Assembly: GCA_964016985.1 (NCBI GenBank)
Contig: OZ024826.1
Span: 37,737,070 to 37,801,069 of the forward strand
DNA: 64,000 nucleotides
Direction of reading: 5' to 3'
Source of the DNA: Anodontia alba
Lineage: Eukaryota > Mollusca > Bivalvia > Lucinida > Lucinidae
The stretch's first letter is position 1. The number at the start of each line of letters is the position of its first letter. Both the position numbers and the translations under genes were made by a program. This document shows, in pieces, positions 1-12,590 of this stretch. Below the pieces are notes generated by a model that saw only the letters and a program-made list of their open reading frames with translations, was not told where the DNA came from and did no database searches.

Positions 1-488
1 TTATGGTCAATTTCTAGATTGTTTGGTTCACTGGTTTTTTGCTGTATACACGATCATTTGAAGTGCGTGGTTGGGTAATTCCACCCCACCAAGGGTATCG
101 CTACTAAAATGCTATTATTTCTTTTCCAAGCTCATGCTTGGAAGTCACGACAAAATTGACATTTGCAGCCACAGAAAATATAAACTTTTGTTTGTGATAA
201 ATTTGATATATCCATTGGAGGCCATATAACTAAAGGAGATTCAGATCATTCTAGAGCGAGAAGAAGACCTACTCATGCGTACTTGTAGTCCAAAATGATA
301 TCCAAGATGGAAATTGAAAACTTCCTAGAATTATTAACGTACATTTTAATCAGTCACATTAATCAAATGTTTGGTAAACTTCATCTGAATTTTATCGCTG
401 CAGTCTTACAAAACATTCCTTACTTCTATTTTGGCATTACGTCGGTCCTTCGTTGGCCCAACGTGGACTAGAAGAAATGCAGAAAACA
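1..488. other. No gene recognised
   Basis: AT-rich DNA with stops in all frames. I see no coding segment, RNA gene or repeat I can name. Confidence 0.5.
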
Positions 489-1593
<1,105 letters not shown>

Positions 1594-1678
1594 ATTATCC
1601 TTAAATTATTTCCTTTTAAAGTAGACGCCTTTTAAACAGGTTATCCTTTAAATTATTTCCTTTTAAAGTAGACACCTC
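1594..1678. repeat. Short tandem duplication, 47 bp spacing
   Basis: Two adjacent copies of a segment containing TTAAATTATTTCCTTTTAAA, starting near 1594 and 1641, with one or two differences. Confidence 0.8.
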
Positions 1679-2065
1679 CTCAGATGGGATACAAAAACAA
1701 TTTTGACAGGGTTATCTCCATTTGAAGTGGTACATTCTCCTTAATAGTTTATATTGCGACGCTTATGATGTCTTTTAATACACTTAAATTATAGTTATAT
1801 TGTTAAATCATCAGATTAAATGAGCCCTGAATTTATTTTTATGATAGTTTTAGTTTACTACTAAAATTCGTTTTGTCTGATGTCAGATTTCTCCATTTGA
1901 GAAAGTGACTGCGGCCATCTTGTGGTTTTCAACATGTAAAATGCACTGTGGGGATAGGTACATGCAACGTCATACTTCCTTTTATTATAGCTTACAATAT
2001 CATTCAAACTACGTAACTCTTTGCTCAAGTTATAAATATAGTTAGAACCGAGGTACAACTTTTCC

Positions 2066-2289
2066 TACAAGATTGCATGTGCGCCCAGCGAAGACTCAGA
2101 TCAGCCTGCGCATCTGCGCAGTCTGATCAGAGTCTTCGCAGGGAACTCTTTGGGTGGGGGGGGGGGGGGGGGACTCTTTGGGTAGCCAAGGGTCCGAAGC
2201 GCCTTCAGTCGGACAGTGAAGAATCTAATCAGTCTGCGCGGATACGCAGGCTGATTTGAGTTTAAGCTGGGCGCACATGCTATCTTGTA
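2066..2289. mobile_element. Palindromic MITE, GATCAG/CTGCGC type (D family)
   Basis: Ends are inverted repeats: TACAAGATTGCATGTGCGCC on the left and the complement of GGCGCACATGCTATCTTGTA on the right. Inside are GAAGACTCAGATCAGCCTGC arms and their complements, interrupted by a run of 17 G at 2156-2172. Related pieces recur near 24.7, 24.9, 33.1, 34.3, 35.7, 43.5, 46.9, 61.2 and 62.8 kb. There is no coding capacity; it would have to be moved by enzymes from elsewhere. Confidence 0.75.
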
Positions 2290-2404
2290 GCAAAATTACA
2301 TAGTTCCTTTGTTGGTACTTACAGATATATGTAAACAGTTAGGTAGATCGTAGTGACACTTCATTTTGCTTTACTATAGACAAGGACAAGAGTAGAGTGC
2401 CGCC

Positions 2405-2530
2405 CTATACTACTGACAAGGCTGGCCGAATGACTCAACTGGTAAATCCCTTGATATCTAGTCCACTGTAGAAAGAGCTCCAAACCGTCGTGGGTACAAT
2501 TTCTGCCATTACAAAAGAAAACTATCTGAC
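2405..2530 (+). repeat. Degenerate tRNA-like (possible SINE) segment
   Basis: GGCCGAATGACTCAACTGGT resembles a pol III A box region, and about 50 bases later CCGTCGTGGGTACAATTTC weakly resembles a B box. It cannot fold as a normal tRNA as far as I can see. This may be an old tRNA-derived SINE or chance. Confidence 0.3.
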
Positions 2531-2589
2531 AGTCCTTCGGGGGCACGAGGAGCTCAAAGTTATGATAGGCAGCCCATCTAGGAGAAGAA

Positions 2590-2790
2590 CATGGATTCTG
2601 CGATCCTTCTAAATTACCTCACTTGGGCAAGAGAGAGAGCTAATCTTAGTGCTTTTCGTACGTTTGTTCGAGTTGTGCTTGTTTGGATTTGTCGGTTTCC
2701 TCTTCCTCTTGGGGTCTGGGAAGGGCTGCGGTTTGTGATTGTGGCACTCCCTGGACTTTTCTCTTACCTTTTTTACTATATCAAGCATAT
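2590..2790 (+). repeat. Dispersed repeat K, copy 1
   Basis: About 150 bases (from GAGAGCTAATCTTAGTGCTT to CTCCCTGGACTTTTCT) closely match 5355-5480. Looser relatives occur near 45.2, 47.6 (opposite strand), 48.3 and 49.6 kb, with the shared tail GGGAAGG...TGTGATTGTGGC. The short open frame here is a product of the repeat. Confidence 0.7.
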
Positions 2791-3249
2791 GAGCACATAC
2801 CTTGCATCACCGAGATCTTAATAAACATCATATATTCAGTAACTTGTCCTACTGAGTGATATATCTATTATCACAAACAGTCAGTTAGCCAATGATATTG
2901 TCAATCTCTGAAACAGTGACGGCCAATGAAACAAGTTGTTACACTTGTTAAGATAGATTACAGAATGCTACATGGTGCCACAAAATCAGTGAGCATCATA
3001 TCATTATTTGCAATACCTCGAAAATCTCATGTTACATAATATTATATGGTCAATCAGAAAACAAAATGTAACTCATTAGGTCAAGAGAAAAACAGTGTAG
3101 CTACGAGTGTAACAGTGTAGCTCGTACATGAGCCTTGCTGAGTTAAGATGTTGATCGCGACAACTTGACTAAAATTAAGCCTTGACAGCGTTTGCATCTA
3201 TCTATCTTTCTATACTGCAACACCCCTCGCGAAATTAGGAGCAGGTAGA

Positions 3250-4460
3250 TTGCGTCTTACTGTCATATGTAAGATCAGAAAAAAGTCCAAAGATAATAAT
3301 TCCATATTTCATTTTATCTCCAAAAATAATCCAAGCCAATTTGAAGTATTTCTGAGTCATTTCTACCTTACACTGTGCGGTATACTGCAATGTCGTCAGC
3401 AAATAAACGAGACTGTGACTGTAAGTTATCAGGCAGGTCATTTATGTAGAACTAGAATAAAACTGGACCCAAAACTGACCCCTGTGGAACCCCGAAAGAG
3501 ACTGGTAGTTCATTGGAACTTTCCCCATTAAGGACTACTGACTGACTCTTCCAACTAAAAAGGATTCAGTCCACCCAAGTGTCCTGCCCTGTACGCCATG
3601 CACTTGCAATTTATATGATTTATGGTGACTGACCTTATAAAAGGCCTTACTGAAATCTAATAGTATGGGATCAGTTTGCCTACATTATGTCACATTCCGA
3701 GCAAGGTCTTCAATCAGTTGAATGAGTTGTTTTTCGCATGACTTTTGTTCACGAAAGCCATGCTGAAGTTCACATAAGATATTGTTCCGGGTGAAATGCT
3801 TTGTAAGACTAGAAGCAACTATGTGCTCCATAGTCTTGCAAAATATACTAGTTACTGATATCGGTCGGTAGTTGGCAGGGTCCTGTTTATAAACTTTCTT
3901 AAAGAGAGGACATACATAGGCCTTCTTCCAGTCGGATGGAATTGTGCATAGGTGTAGAGCCTTTTAAAAATAAAACAGCAGTAACATTTGGTGCTATTTC
4001 CTGACTAGTTCCTTCAAGACTATAGGCCTGATGGCATCAGAATCAGCCGCCTTAGCAGTGTTCAGGAGTTTGGCTACTCCATTAACAGAAATGTCTATGT
4101 CTGGCATGATTGGAAACTTGTATGTAATGTTATCAGGTAGAGAGTTTATCAGGGAGGCTGAGCCATTCAAGAGTTTCATGGCATAACTTGCATAGACCAA
4201 GGGGTGATCTGATAGAGAAAACAGACTGGAACTATGAATTGAGCACAATTGCTTGATCTGCAATTTTGAGTGAAGGTCGACACCCTTTTTTAGGAATAGG
4301 AATATCCAGAGAGTTTGTCCGGGAGCTTTTCAAATACCTAAATAACATTTTCCATGAGAAAGTCGACATAATTACATCCTGACTAGCCTGGTCATTTATC
4401 CTAAAATGTCCGCAAGGCAAGCTTGACTGTTTGGTTGACGCCGTGTCTGCTATTCAAAAA
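3250..4460 (-). pseudogene. Non-LTR retrotransposon (LINE) reverse transcriptase, decayed
   Basis: Minus-strand pieces in several frames read in order as a LINE reverse transcriptase. A segment near 4020-4100 reads VNGVAKLLNTAKAADSDAIR. Next comes the fingers/palm motif YKPISVTSIFCKTMEHIV (about 3800-3890), then HGFREQKSCEKQLI. A degraded PQGSVLGP-type block lies near 3460-3500. The catalytic FADD sits in SRLFADDIAVY at about 3371-3410. Frameshifts and stops break it throughout, and endonuclease and 3' end are not recognisable. The order of motifs fits Jockey/CR1-like LINEs; the clade is not resolved. It is an inactive relic. Confidence 0.85.
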
Positions 4461-4570
4461 GGCCCTGCGATCTTTTGGATCTTTAGATTTTTTGAATTTT
4501 TGAAATCAATGATCCTGTTTTCGTTTCTCTCTTTTAATAGCTTGGTCAAGATGCTGTTAGCTCCTTACTA

Positions 4571-4890
4571 GTTACACAGCCATTGCGACTGCGACACGAC
4601 CAGTTTTTGACCAAAAATTGTCAGTCGCAGATCAACCGCAGAGATCTCAGCAAGGTCTCGAAGAATTCGCAGCAAAGTCGCATTCCCCAAAGACGCGCAG
4701 AGACTGGTTTAGTCGCTAAGAGGTCGGCAATCAGTCGGCGACCATTCGCTGATTAGCCACCGATCAGCTACGTTTGCGCTGACTAATCGGCGATCATGTC
4801 CCGATTGCAAATGTGGTTGCAGAGGTCACAGGATAGTCACAATAAATAAGTCGCGAAGAAGTCGCATCGCAGTCGCATTGTCTGTGTAAC
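4571..4890. mobile_element. MITE with GTTACACAG termini
   Basis: Left end GTTACACAGCCATTGCGACT; right end is the inverted counterpart, the complement of AGTCGCATTGTCTGTGTAAC. The interior is rich in GTCGC/GCGAC words and differs in composition from its AT-rich flanks. It is 320 bp with no coding capacity. No other copy was found in this window. Confidence 0.75.
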
Positions 4891-5087
4891 CGCTGCTTTA
4901 CTCTTGGCAATTTGAAGCGAAAAGAAAACTATGATGTTGAACCTTGCGTTTTTGTTTTATTTTTCAGATTGTATTACCTTTAACCCTTGAATAATTTAGT
5001 GATGGCATTCTCCTATCACCGGCTACATAATGACGATGTGGAATGGAGGTTAGAGATTTTAGATACCAAGGACAGATACTTTTGTAT

Positions 5088-5554
5088 CATTATGAAAACA
5101 CGCTTATTCAAATATATTGAAAAATTTACAACCAAAAAAGGAAAATTTTCAGGTAAATTTTCTGATATTTTTCATATTCCTGCTCAAAACATAGATTGTA
5201 GGTACTCGTTGGAACCACCTCGATGAGGTGGTTCTAAAGAGTACCCACAATCTATTTTTTTTATCAAAATAAGAAAAATAATGTTTACTCCTGTAAATCC
5301 CAGTTTTGTGTTTTTCAGCCCTTTTAGCATTGCGATTACCTCGCTTGGGGAAAAGAGAGCTAATCTTAGTGCTTTTCGTACGTTTGTTCGATTTGTGCTT
5401 GTTTGGTTTTGTCGGTTTCCTCTTCCTCTTGGTGTCTGGGAAGGGCTGCGGTTCGTGATTGTGGTCCTCCCTGGACTTTTCTTCACCCCCTTTTTTTACT
5501 GTATAGAAGTAGGGTTTAAGAGGGTCAAAATTGTATAGGCGTGTTTTCGTAATG
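5088..5554 (+). mobile_element. Palindromic MITE (family P), copy 1, carrying repeat K
   Basis: Ends near CATTATGAAAACACGCTTAT and ATAGGCGTGTTTTCGTAATG with a central palindrome at about 5187-5255. The arms here carry substitutions (GGAACCACC rather than GAACCGCC). Between the CCCCAGTTTT and TTTACTGTATA parts lies an insertion of about 180 bp of repeat K (about 5315-5495), so this is a nested element. Confidence 0.9.
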
Positions 5555-5559
5555 TGAAA

Positions 5560-6460
5560 CAACAATAAAAGAATACTTCACACTGGACATATTATAACCT
5601 TTTTACAAACACTTATTGTACTACATTAAACTTGTAGATCAAAGGAAATAGTTTTGCAGTGTAGACTAAGAGCCACGCTGTTTGCTATCTTGAATTTTGT
5701 CTTATACTCCCTTTTTTAAACAATGGGCATTCCAAACTTCAGAGGTGAAAGAAATCACCTATTAATAAACTCAGGATCGAAAATGCAAACAACTGCTGCT
5801 ATATATGCACAGTTGTGTGATCTTAAAACCTTCAATTAATCCCTATCAAGCTCAGCTAATTGTAGTTGAACATTAGAGTTACTGGACTGCATGTAGTTAC
5901 AATTCTACAAACACAAAACAAATCAGCATCAAAGTAGAAATGTTTCCTGTAAAGCTAGCTTAAGTCCGTAATACTTTGTTAAATGTTCTATAGTTTTCAC
6001 TTACAAATGTTTCCTTTTACAATTATGTAAGTTAAGTTTGGGTAACAGAGTTGCCACCCATTTGGGAAAGGGCTGCCAACTCTACTTGCCATCTGTTCTT
6101 TTTGTGGCTGTTTAATTGTATTTGTCTGTCTTTCTCTTTGATATTGAGAGCCTGATGTGGATATGAATGTATCAGTTCCTGAGTTCAATTATTGACTTTG
6201 ACAAAAATAGATGTCTCCACCCCACCCCTGCACACCGCCTCGTGAAGAGTGATGCGGTACAGATTTGTACAAATCGATTAAACCCACATCCCCGGTAGTT
6301 TTTACTCCTGAATGTTCTATGGCTGTAGTTCTGAAATTGTTTGTTCTTAGTGTGGTCTTGTAGTTACTCGCCGAAAGTTTTTTTTTTTTTCGTGTTTCTT
6401 CCTGTTGGTTATCTTTGGTAGATCTTGTCTAGCATTGTAATCACCGTGCTAGGGGAAAAG
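5560..6460. other. No gene recognised
   Basis: AT-rich DNA. 6360-6455 weakly resembles repeat K or its flank (TCTAGCATTGTAATCACC). No coding exon identified. Confidence 0.4.
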
Positions 6461-6466
6461 GAACTT

Positions 6467-6727
6467 ATTACGGAAACACGCCTATTAAAATATATAGAAC
6501 ATTTCATCTGCAAAAACTGAAAATTTTCAGATGAAAAACTCCGATATTTTTCATATTTCTGCTCAAAACATAGATTGTGGGTACTCGTTAGAACCGCCTA
6601 ACGAGTACCCACAATCTATGTTTTGAGCAGAAATAAGAAAAATAATGTATACCCCTGTAAACCCCAGTTTTACTATATAAAAGTGGGGTTTAAGGGGGTC
6701 AAAATTATATAGGCATGTTTTTGTGAT
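6467..6727 (+). mobile_element. Palindromic MITE (family P), copy 2, tip deleted
   Basis: Typical family P termini and flanks. The hairpin tip is shortened: arms meet as GTTAGAACCGCCTAACGAG, so the inner GCCTCG-CGAGGCGGTTC part is lost while the outer arms remain complementary. Confidence 0.92.
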
Positions 6728-6819
6728 GGGTTGCTTTGCTTTTCTTTGGTTTTTGGCTTGTGAATTGTCCATCATGATTTGTTTACTCTTCCTCTTGGTT
6801 TCATAGAGAGTTGTACAAG

Positions 6820-7051
6820 TTAACCCATTTAAGACGGGACGGAGACCCCTAAACGGGTAACTGGCGAACAGTGCAGACCCAGATCAGACGCCGCATAACG
6901 CGGCGTCTGATCAGGATTTCCACTGTTTGCAAGTAGTTAAACCTTCTTCCTTTAGGAATATCTACATCATATAGCCTGACATACCTAAAATCGAAAATAG
7001 ACTCTTCCAATATATAGTGTGGGAGAGTTTATTCAGTCTTTAATGGGTTAA
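6820..7051. mobile_element. TTAA-flanked MITE (family T, CCCATT ends)
   Basis: Bounded by TTAACCCATTTAA and TTTAATGGGTTAA, so TTAA lies at both borders as for piggyBac-like insertions. It contains a hairpin at about 6872-6935 built on CAGACCCAGATCAGACGCCG and its complement. The CTCTTCCAATATATAG block recurs in related copies at 31.1 and 46.7 kb. Confidence 0.8.
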
Positions 7052-7122
7052 TTGGCAGGCTATGTTCTGTGACTGTGGATCTTCCTGGGCACCTTCTATA
7101 CTTTGGTTCATTACGTTTCAGT

Positions 7123-7327
7123 TTAACCCTTGTCCTGCTGAATAAATTAAGATGCCACGCCCACTTCCAATTTTCAGCCAGTCAGATTACTTGATCCAGA
7201 GTGTTGATATAAATTCGCATACTTATTGGCAAACAGTGCAGATCCAGATCAGTTGGCTTCTTCAGAAGCCAACTGATCTGGATCTACACTTGTCAAGACA
7301 GGGTTTATCTAGCAGAACTAGGGTTAA
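7123..7327. mobile_element. TTAA-flanked MITE (family T, CCTTGTCC ends)
   Basis: Left border TTAACCCTTGTCCTGCTGAA; the right border is a decayed inverse ending in TTAA. The hairpin GATCCAGATCAGTTGGCTTC/GAAGCCAACTGATCTGGATC lies at about 7241-7290. Nearly the same element occurs at 13407-13620. Confidence 0.8.
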
Positions 7328-7334
7328 TTTCGTA

Positions 7335-7875
7335 TGATGTTTGGTGATAAAAGTTTCAACAATTTTTATGTATACATGAGTCCCATAAGAAAACTCAAAA
7401 AAGGATATAATGCCGTTAGAAACGAAAATAGAGTTATGATTCTTGCATTCTACATGATCTCTGATAATGATTTTATACTTTGTTTCATGAACATATCTTA
7501 AACGGTTTTCAACTTATAGACATTAACTCCATATGAAAGATCTGTAAAGGAGTGAAACGCCATCATCAGAAATGAAAACAAAGTTACGGTTCTTATTCTC
7601 TGCAAATCATCTGATGATGTCGTTTATTTCCCTGTCATTATAATAGCTGTAATGGTGATAAAATTACGGTGGACGCGAACTCCAAATGAACAGTCATCAA
7701 AGCGGCGTCATTTTCGAAAAGATAAGCTCCCTGCATTCCCTGTAGTGTAGTATTTTCTGGTCCTTTTTTACCACTGAGCCCATTCGGGAGTTTTGAAAAC
7801 TGATACGAGGGTCACTGATGAGGCCTTATTGGCCGAAACTAGCTAGTCCAGAAAATTTGACACTTCAGTTGTTTT
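7335..7875. repeat. Diverged tandem/dispersed repeat, leader of the 9-10 kb array
   Basis: Three loosely repeated blocks of about 170 bp share AAACGAAAATAGAGTTA-like words and end in the GTAGTGTAGTATTTTCTGGT...GCCGAAACTAGCTAG segment that is the repeat unit of 9163-10560. Confidence 0.55.
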
Positions 7876-8369
7876 TATGCCCCCAAACTTCAAAGAAGTT
7901 GGACGGACACATATTGCTTCTGGTTCGTTCGTCCGTTCGTCCGTGCGTTACGCTTTTTGATGCATAGCATAACTTCTGAACCCTGCATGCTAGAATTTTG
8001 AAATTTCATATATGGATTCCTCATGACAAAATAGCTGACACATATTTTTTTCTTATCAGGATTATGCCCCTTTCCTGAATTATGGCTGTTTGAAAAAAAA
8101 TGAATGAAATCTTGTCAGCAAAATATCTCAAAAGCATTGAAACTAGAGCCTAGAAATTTAATGAATAGATTGGTAGCAATATGTAGATGACCTGATTACT
8201 TTTTGAATAAATTCTGAAATATGCTTCTCAAAGTATGGCCCTTTGTCATTTGGGGCATTTTTACGTTGCAGACTTTTCGATGCGTAGCTTAAGTTTTGAA
8301 CTGTGCATGCTAGGGTTTTGAAATTTCACATATGGATTCCTCATAAAAAAAAAAAAAAGGCTGACACGT

Positions 8370-8400
<31 letters not shown>

Positions 8401-9131
8401 CATCGGGATTATTTCCTGGGTTATGGCCCTTTGAAAAAATATGGATGAAATCTTGTCAGCAAAATATCTAAAAAAATATTAAAGCTAGAGCCTTGAACTT
8501 TGAGGAATAGATTGGTTGCGTGAGTAAATGACCTGATTAACTTTCTAATAAATTCTGATAAAATACTTCTCAAAGTATGGTCCTTTGCCATTTTGGGCAT
8601 TTTTGCTTGACACACTTTAATGCACAGCCTAACTTTCGAACTGTGCATGCTAGGATTTGAAATTTCATATATGGATTCCTCTTGAAAAATAGCTGACACG
8701 GTTTTTTTTTTCTTGTCAAGATTATGTGCCTTTCCTGAGTTATGGCCCTCACAAAATGTCAGCACAGTATCTAAACACTTTTGAAGCTAGAGCCTTGAGA
8801 CCTAGTGAAAATATTGTTAGTGAGAAGTAGATGACCTGATTGACATTTGAATAAATACTGCGGGATATTTCTTGAGTTATTGCCCGTTGTCATTTTGGTT
8901 TTTCTTTTCTGTCGGAGTCTTCATGGTGGAGTAATGCCCCTTTTCAAACTTAGGACAATAAAAATCTTGTAAGTAAAATATCTAAGGACCCACGTGAGTT
9001 ACATGTAGGCTCATGAAATTTTGCAAGCAGTTTGGAACCAAGGTGTAGATGACCTGATCAAGTTTGGTCGGAGTTATGTTCCTTTTCAGCTTTGGCATTT
9101 TGTATCGACAAGTATATAGTTGGGGGCATAG
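7876..9131. mobile_element. Element with TATGCCCCCAA termini and internal tandem repeats
   Basis: Begins TATGCCCCCAAACTTC and ends with the inverse TTGGGGGCATA. Inside is a GTTCGTCCGTTCGTCCGTGC block followed by three or four repeats spaced about 320-340 bp (GCATGCTAG landmarks at 7985, 8305 and 8645). It resembles the elements at 27.75-28.68 and 18.2-18.9 kb in plan. No transposase is visible. Open frames are repeat-derived. Confidence 0.7.
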
Positions 9132-9162
9132 TCTTTCACACACACAATTCTAGTTATTTTGT

Positions 9163-10560
9163 GAGTGTGTTCATTACTCAAAGGACATTCCTTTTAGAAT
9201 TTATTTATCTTCACTACATCTGATATTCTTGTTGTGTAGCGACCGTAAAATCTTTTCCAGTACTTTACTATAGTGTAGTTTATTTTTCAGGTTCTTTGTG
9301 TTTTTTTAGCCTACTCCGGGTTTTGAAAACTAACACGATGTCACTGATTGGCCTAATTGGCCGAAACAACCTTGTCAGGTCAAGAAAACTTGACTCTCCA
9401 ACTGCTTCATGAGTGTGTTCATTGACACTCCAACTACTACGTGAGTGTGTTCATTGCTTTCAAAGGTCATTCCTATTTGAATTTATCTGTCTTCACTACA
9501 GCTAGTGTTTGTGCCTTGTGGCGGGCGGAAAACGTATTTCCGTACTTCACTATAGTGTAGTTTATATTTTCTGGTCCTCTGTGACCAGTAAACGCATTCT
9601 GGGATTTTTGAAAACTTATAGGATGTCACTAATGAGACATTGTTGGCCCCAGCACCTAGTCTGGTGTGGAAAACTTGACACTCAAGCTGTTTCTTGAGTG
9701 TGTTCATTGCTTTCAAAGGTCATTCCTTTTTGAATGTATCTATCTTCACAACAGCTGGTGTTTGTGCTATGTGGCGGCGGAAAACATCTTCCCATACTTC
9801 ACGTTAGTGTAGTTTATCATTTCTGGTCCTCTGTGACCATAAAGCACATTCCGGGATATTTGAAACAAAAGCTATTGCTGATGAGACCTTGTTGGCCCCA
9901 ACACCTAGCTTGTCCAGAATACTTGACACTTCAGCTGTTTTTAGTTTCGGGAGTGTATTCATTGTTTGCTCTCAAGGGTCCTTTCTTTCAGAATTTATTT
10001 ATCTTTAAGGGGTCATACAAGTCAGGGATATGTCAAGACATTTATCTTTTTTCGAGGTCAGGGAATTGTCAGGGAATTCTTTGATATGTCAGGGAAAAAA
10101 ATGAGATTTTATAAAAATGTCAGGGAAATATCAGGAAAATTTACATTTTAGCCTGGCGAACCTAGAATGTTTGGTCCCGATGTATTTGTCTTGTTAAATT
10201 CATAAAATTTGCGGCTCCGATATTGTCAGGAAAATTTGAATTTACAGGGAAACGTCCGGGAAACTTCAGGGAAGTTTGGTCACTCTTAAATGTATGAACC
10301 TTGTGACTTTTTACAGCTGGTGTTAGTGCCATGTGGCGATCGTAATACGTCATCCCATACTTCACTATAGTATAGTTTAAGTTTGCTGGTCCTTTGTAAT
10401 CATTAAGCCTATTCCGGGATTTTTGAAAACTTATACGATGTCACTGATGAGGCCTAGTTGGCCGAAACTACCTAGTCTGGTCCAGAAAACTTGACACTTC
10501 AGGGGTTTTTGTTTTGTTTTGTGAGTGGGTTCATTGCTCTCTACAGCTATTCCTTTTAGA
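9163..10560. repeat. Tandem array, unit about 254 bp
   Basis: Units carry GAGTGTGTTCATTGCTTTC, a CTATAGTGTAGTTTAT block, TGGTCCT, and GATGTCACTGATGAGGCC...TTGGCCGAAACTACC. GAGTGTGTTC-type landmarks lie at 9163, 9443, 9696, 9951 and 10523. The last interval is long because about 290 bp of unrelated sequence rich in GTCAGGGAA words (10000-10290) is inserted. Reverse-oriented fragments occur at 26.26-26.37, 51.0-51.1 and 52.65-52.96 kb. Confidence 0.8.
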
Positions 10561-10853
10561 ACTTGTTTGCCAGGATGTGATGCTTTTTACGTCTACGACA
10601 GACGATTGTTGCGGTTTATCATTTCAGTTTCTACACAGTGATAAGTTCCCAAACCTCTAATGGTGCTGTAAGCAGACACCAAACGCCCATATACAGTCAA
10701 CTCTCGTTATCTCGAAGTCCAAGGGACTCTCTAAAATACTTCCAAAAAATTCTAAAATACTTTGCAGTATTGAGGCAAAAATAACTCGAACAACCACATT
10801 TCACAAATGAATATATAATTTGACTCCTGAAGTTAGAGATACGTACAGTCGAA

Positions 10854-11280
10854 CCTCAATGGCTCGAACATCTTTGGGACCATGGAAATTCGTTCGAGAC
10901 ATGGGTAGTTCGAGTCACTGAGGGTTAATCATGGCAACAGTTCAGGAAGCAAATAGCGATAATTTAGGGAAATCTTTTCGATTTTCTACACAATGATACA
11001 TAAAACAATATTTATTCATATCTGATTTTCAACTGTTTGATTTGTGACTCAAAATGTTTAAATTTGTTTTGGGGTATGGTTTGGGTGTTTTTTTAATCAT
11101 AGGCCTATCTTCGATTCTAATGGGTACACACAACATACAATTTTACGATAAAATAAGACAGTTTCCTTAATAATTTGTTTTCTTGAGCTATCGGAAGAAT
11201 TTCGTAGGGACTCAGAAACCAGTTCGAATTAGCCATGGTAAACGAGCCATCGGTGTTCGAGCCATCGAGGTTGGACTGTA
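10854..11280. mobile_element. MITE B copy with replaced hairpin centre
   Basis: Starts TACAGTCGAACCTCAATGGC and ends GAGCCATCGAGGTTGGACTG. The left half of its usual central hairpin is replaced by about 120 bp (about 10990-11110) that also occurs on the opposite strand at about 13012-13140. Confidence 0.7.
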
Positions 11281-11337
11281 TATTGAAAATTTTGCGGAAA
11301 AGAGGTAGCAAGGAGCAATTTCTTCTCTTTTCCACAA

Positions 11338-11699
11338 TACAGTATAACCTCAATGGCTCGGACATAGATGGCTCGTTTACCGTGGATGATTCGAACTCTT
11401 TTTTCAGTCCCTACAAAATCCTTCCAATAGCTCAAGAAAACAAATATTTAGGGATTTTTTCTTATTTTATCATGGAATTGTATGTTGTGTGTACTCATTA
11501 GAATCGCCTCATCGAGGCGATTCTAATGAGTACACTCAACATACAATCATTGTGTAGAAAATTGAAAAGATTTCCCTAAATTATCGCCATTTGTTTCCTG
11601 AACTGGTGCCGTGATTAACCCTCAGTGGCTCGAACTACCCATGTCTCGAACGAATTTCCATGGTCCCAAAGATGTTCGAGCCATTGAAGTTCGACTGTA
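11338..11699. mobile_element. MITE B copy, complete
   Basis: TACAGTATAACCTCAATGGC to CCATTGAAGTTCGACTGTA. The central palindrome at about 11480-11545 contains GTACTCATTAGAATCGCC and its complement, close to the core of family P (GTACTCGTTAGAACCGCC). Confidence 0.85.
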
Positions 11700-12064
11700 T
11701 TTTGTTACCTGTTTTTAGTTAGACTCCCATGTTGTAAACAGGGACCCGATTTTCACTTCGAGATAAGCGGTTATGCTACATAAGCAAAGTCGAGATAAGG
11801 AGAGTCGACCGCGCAATAAAACTGCATGGTTACCTTATTGCTGACCACAACTTATTCAATCACTGAATGTTGTTATAAGCCGTTTACTCAGTGAAATTCC
11901 GTATGTAAATTGCTGTATTTTATGTTAATTTATTTTACTTAATTTATTTATTTATTTTAGCTCCAAGAAAGAGACAAAAGCGTATGTTCATTCAACACTT
12001 TAACATACACCGTAAAATCTCAGTAGATGACATTTTTAAATATTTTGAGTATTTTTGTCAGCGA

Positions 12065-12118
12065 ATAGGCTTTCACATTTCAAGCAAATTGTCTCGGAGA
12101 CAATGAAATGTGAAAGCT
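12065..12118. repeat. Hairpin, GGCTTTCACATTTC arms
   Basis: AGGCTTTCACATTTCAAGCA and TGAAATGTGAAAGCTT are inverted around TTGTCTCGGAGACAA, giving a stem of roughly 20 bp. The flanks are AT-rich. Possibly a small MITE centre. Confidence 0.65.
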
Positions 12119-12311
12119 TATATTAAGGAAAAACAAGAAGCATCTTCAAAAAAGAAGATAAGCGACGAAGAATATCAGATAATTGTTGGCATTTTTGGTT
12201 TTCAATATTATAGTAGAGGTTCATAAAACGAAACCCACGTTACATCCGAATTTGTTACACTTTTCCTTTACAAAGTCTCACCCTACTCTATGTAACGCTG
12301 GATAAGAAGTT

Positions 12312-12590
12312 CATTACGAAAACATGCCTATTCAAATATACTGAAAATTTTACCACCAAAAAATGAAAATTTTCAGATAAAAAATTCTTATATTTTACAT
12401 ATTTCTGATCAAAACATAGATTGTGGGTACTCGTTAGAACTGCCTCGACGAGGCGGTTCTAACGAGCACCCACAATCTATGTTTTTGAGCAGAAATAAGA
12501 AAAATAACGTATACCCCTGAAAATCCCAGTTTTACTATATAAAAGTGGGGTTGAAGGGGGGCAAAATTATATAGGCATGTTTTCGTGATG
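12312..12590 (+). mobile_element. Palindromic MITE (family P), copy 3
   Basis: Complete copy from CATTACGAAAACATGCC to GGCATGTTTTCGTGATG with a near-perfect central palindrome (12410-12487). One arm has CGAGCACCC against GGGTACTCG, a single mismatch. Confidence 0.95.

Larger units (their letters stand above)
10692..11812. mobile_element. Pogo-like MITE A with two MITE B insertions
   Basis: Outer ends are TACAGTCAACTCTCGTTATC and AGATAAGGAGAGTCGACC, the A family. At its central hairpin (about 11280-11338, GGAAAAGAGG...TTCTCTTTTCC) it is flanked by one B element on each side. The TACAGTCGA-type ends and TA target fit pogo/Tigger-like non-autonomous elements (established for such termini). No ORF. 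Confidence 0.75.

Noticed and set aside
2591..2821. 76-codon frame with hydrophobic residues
   Set aside because: It lies in dispersed repeat K and reappears, altered, at 5281-5538.
5149..5565. 138-codon minus-strand frame
   Set aside because: It runs through family P MITE copy 1 and the repeat K insertion.
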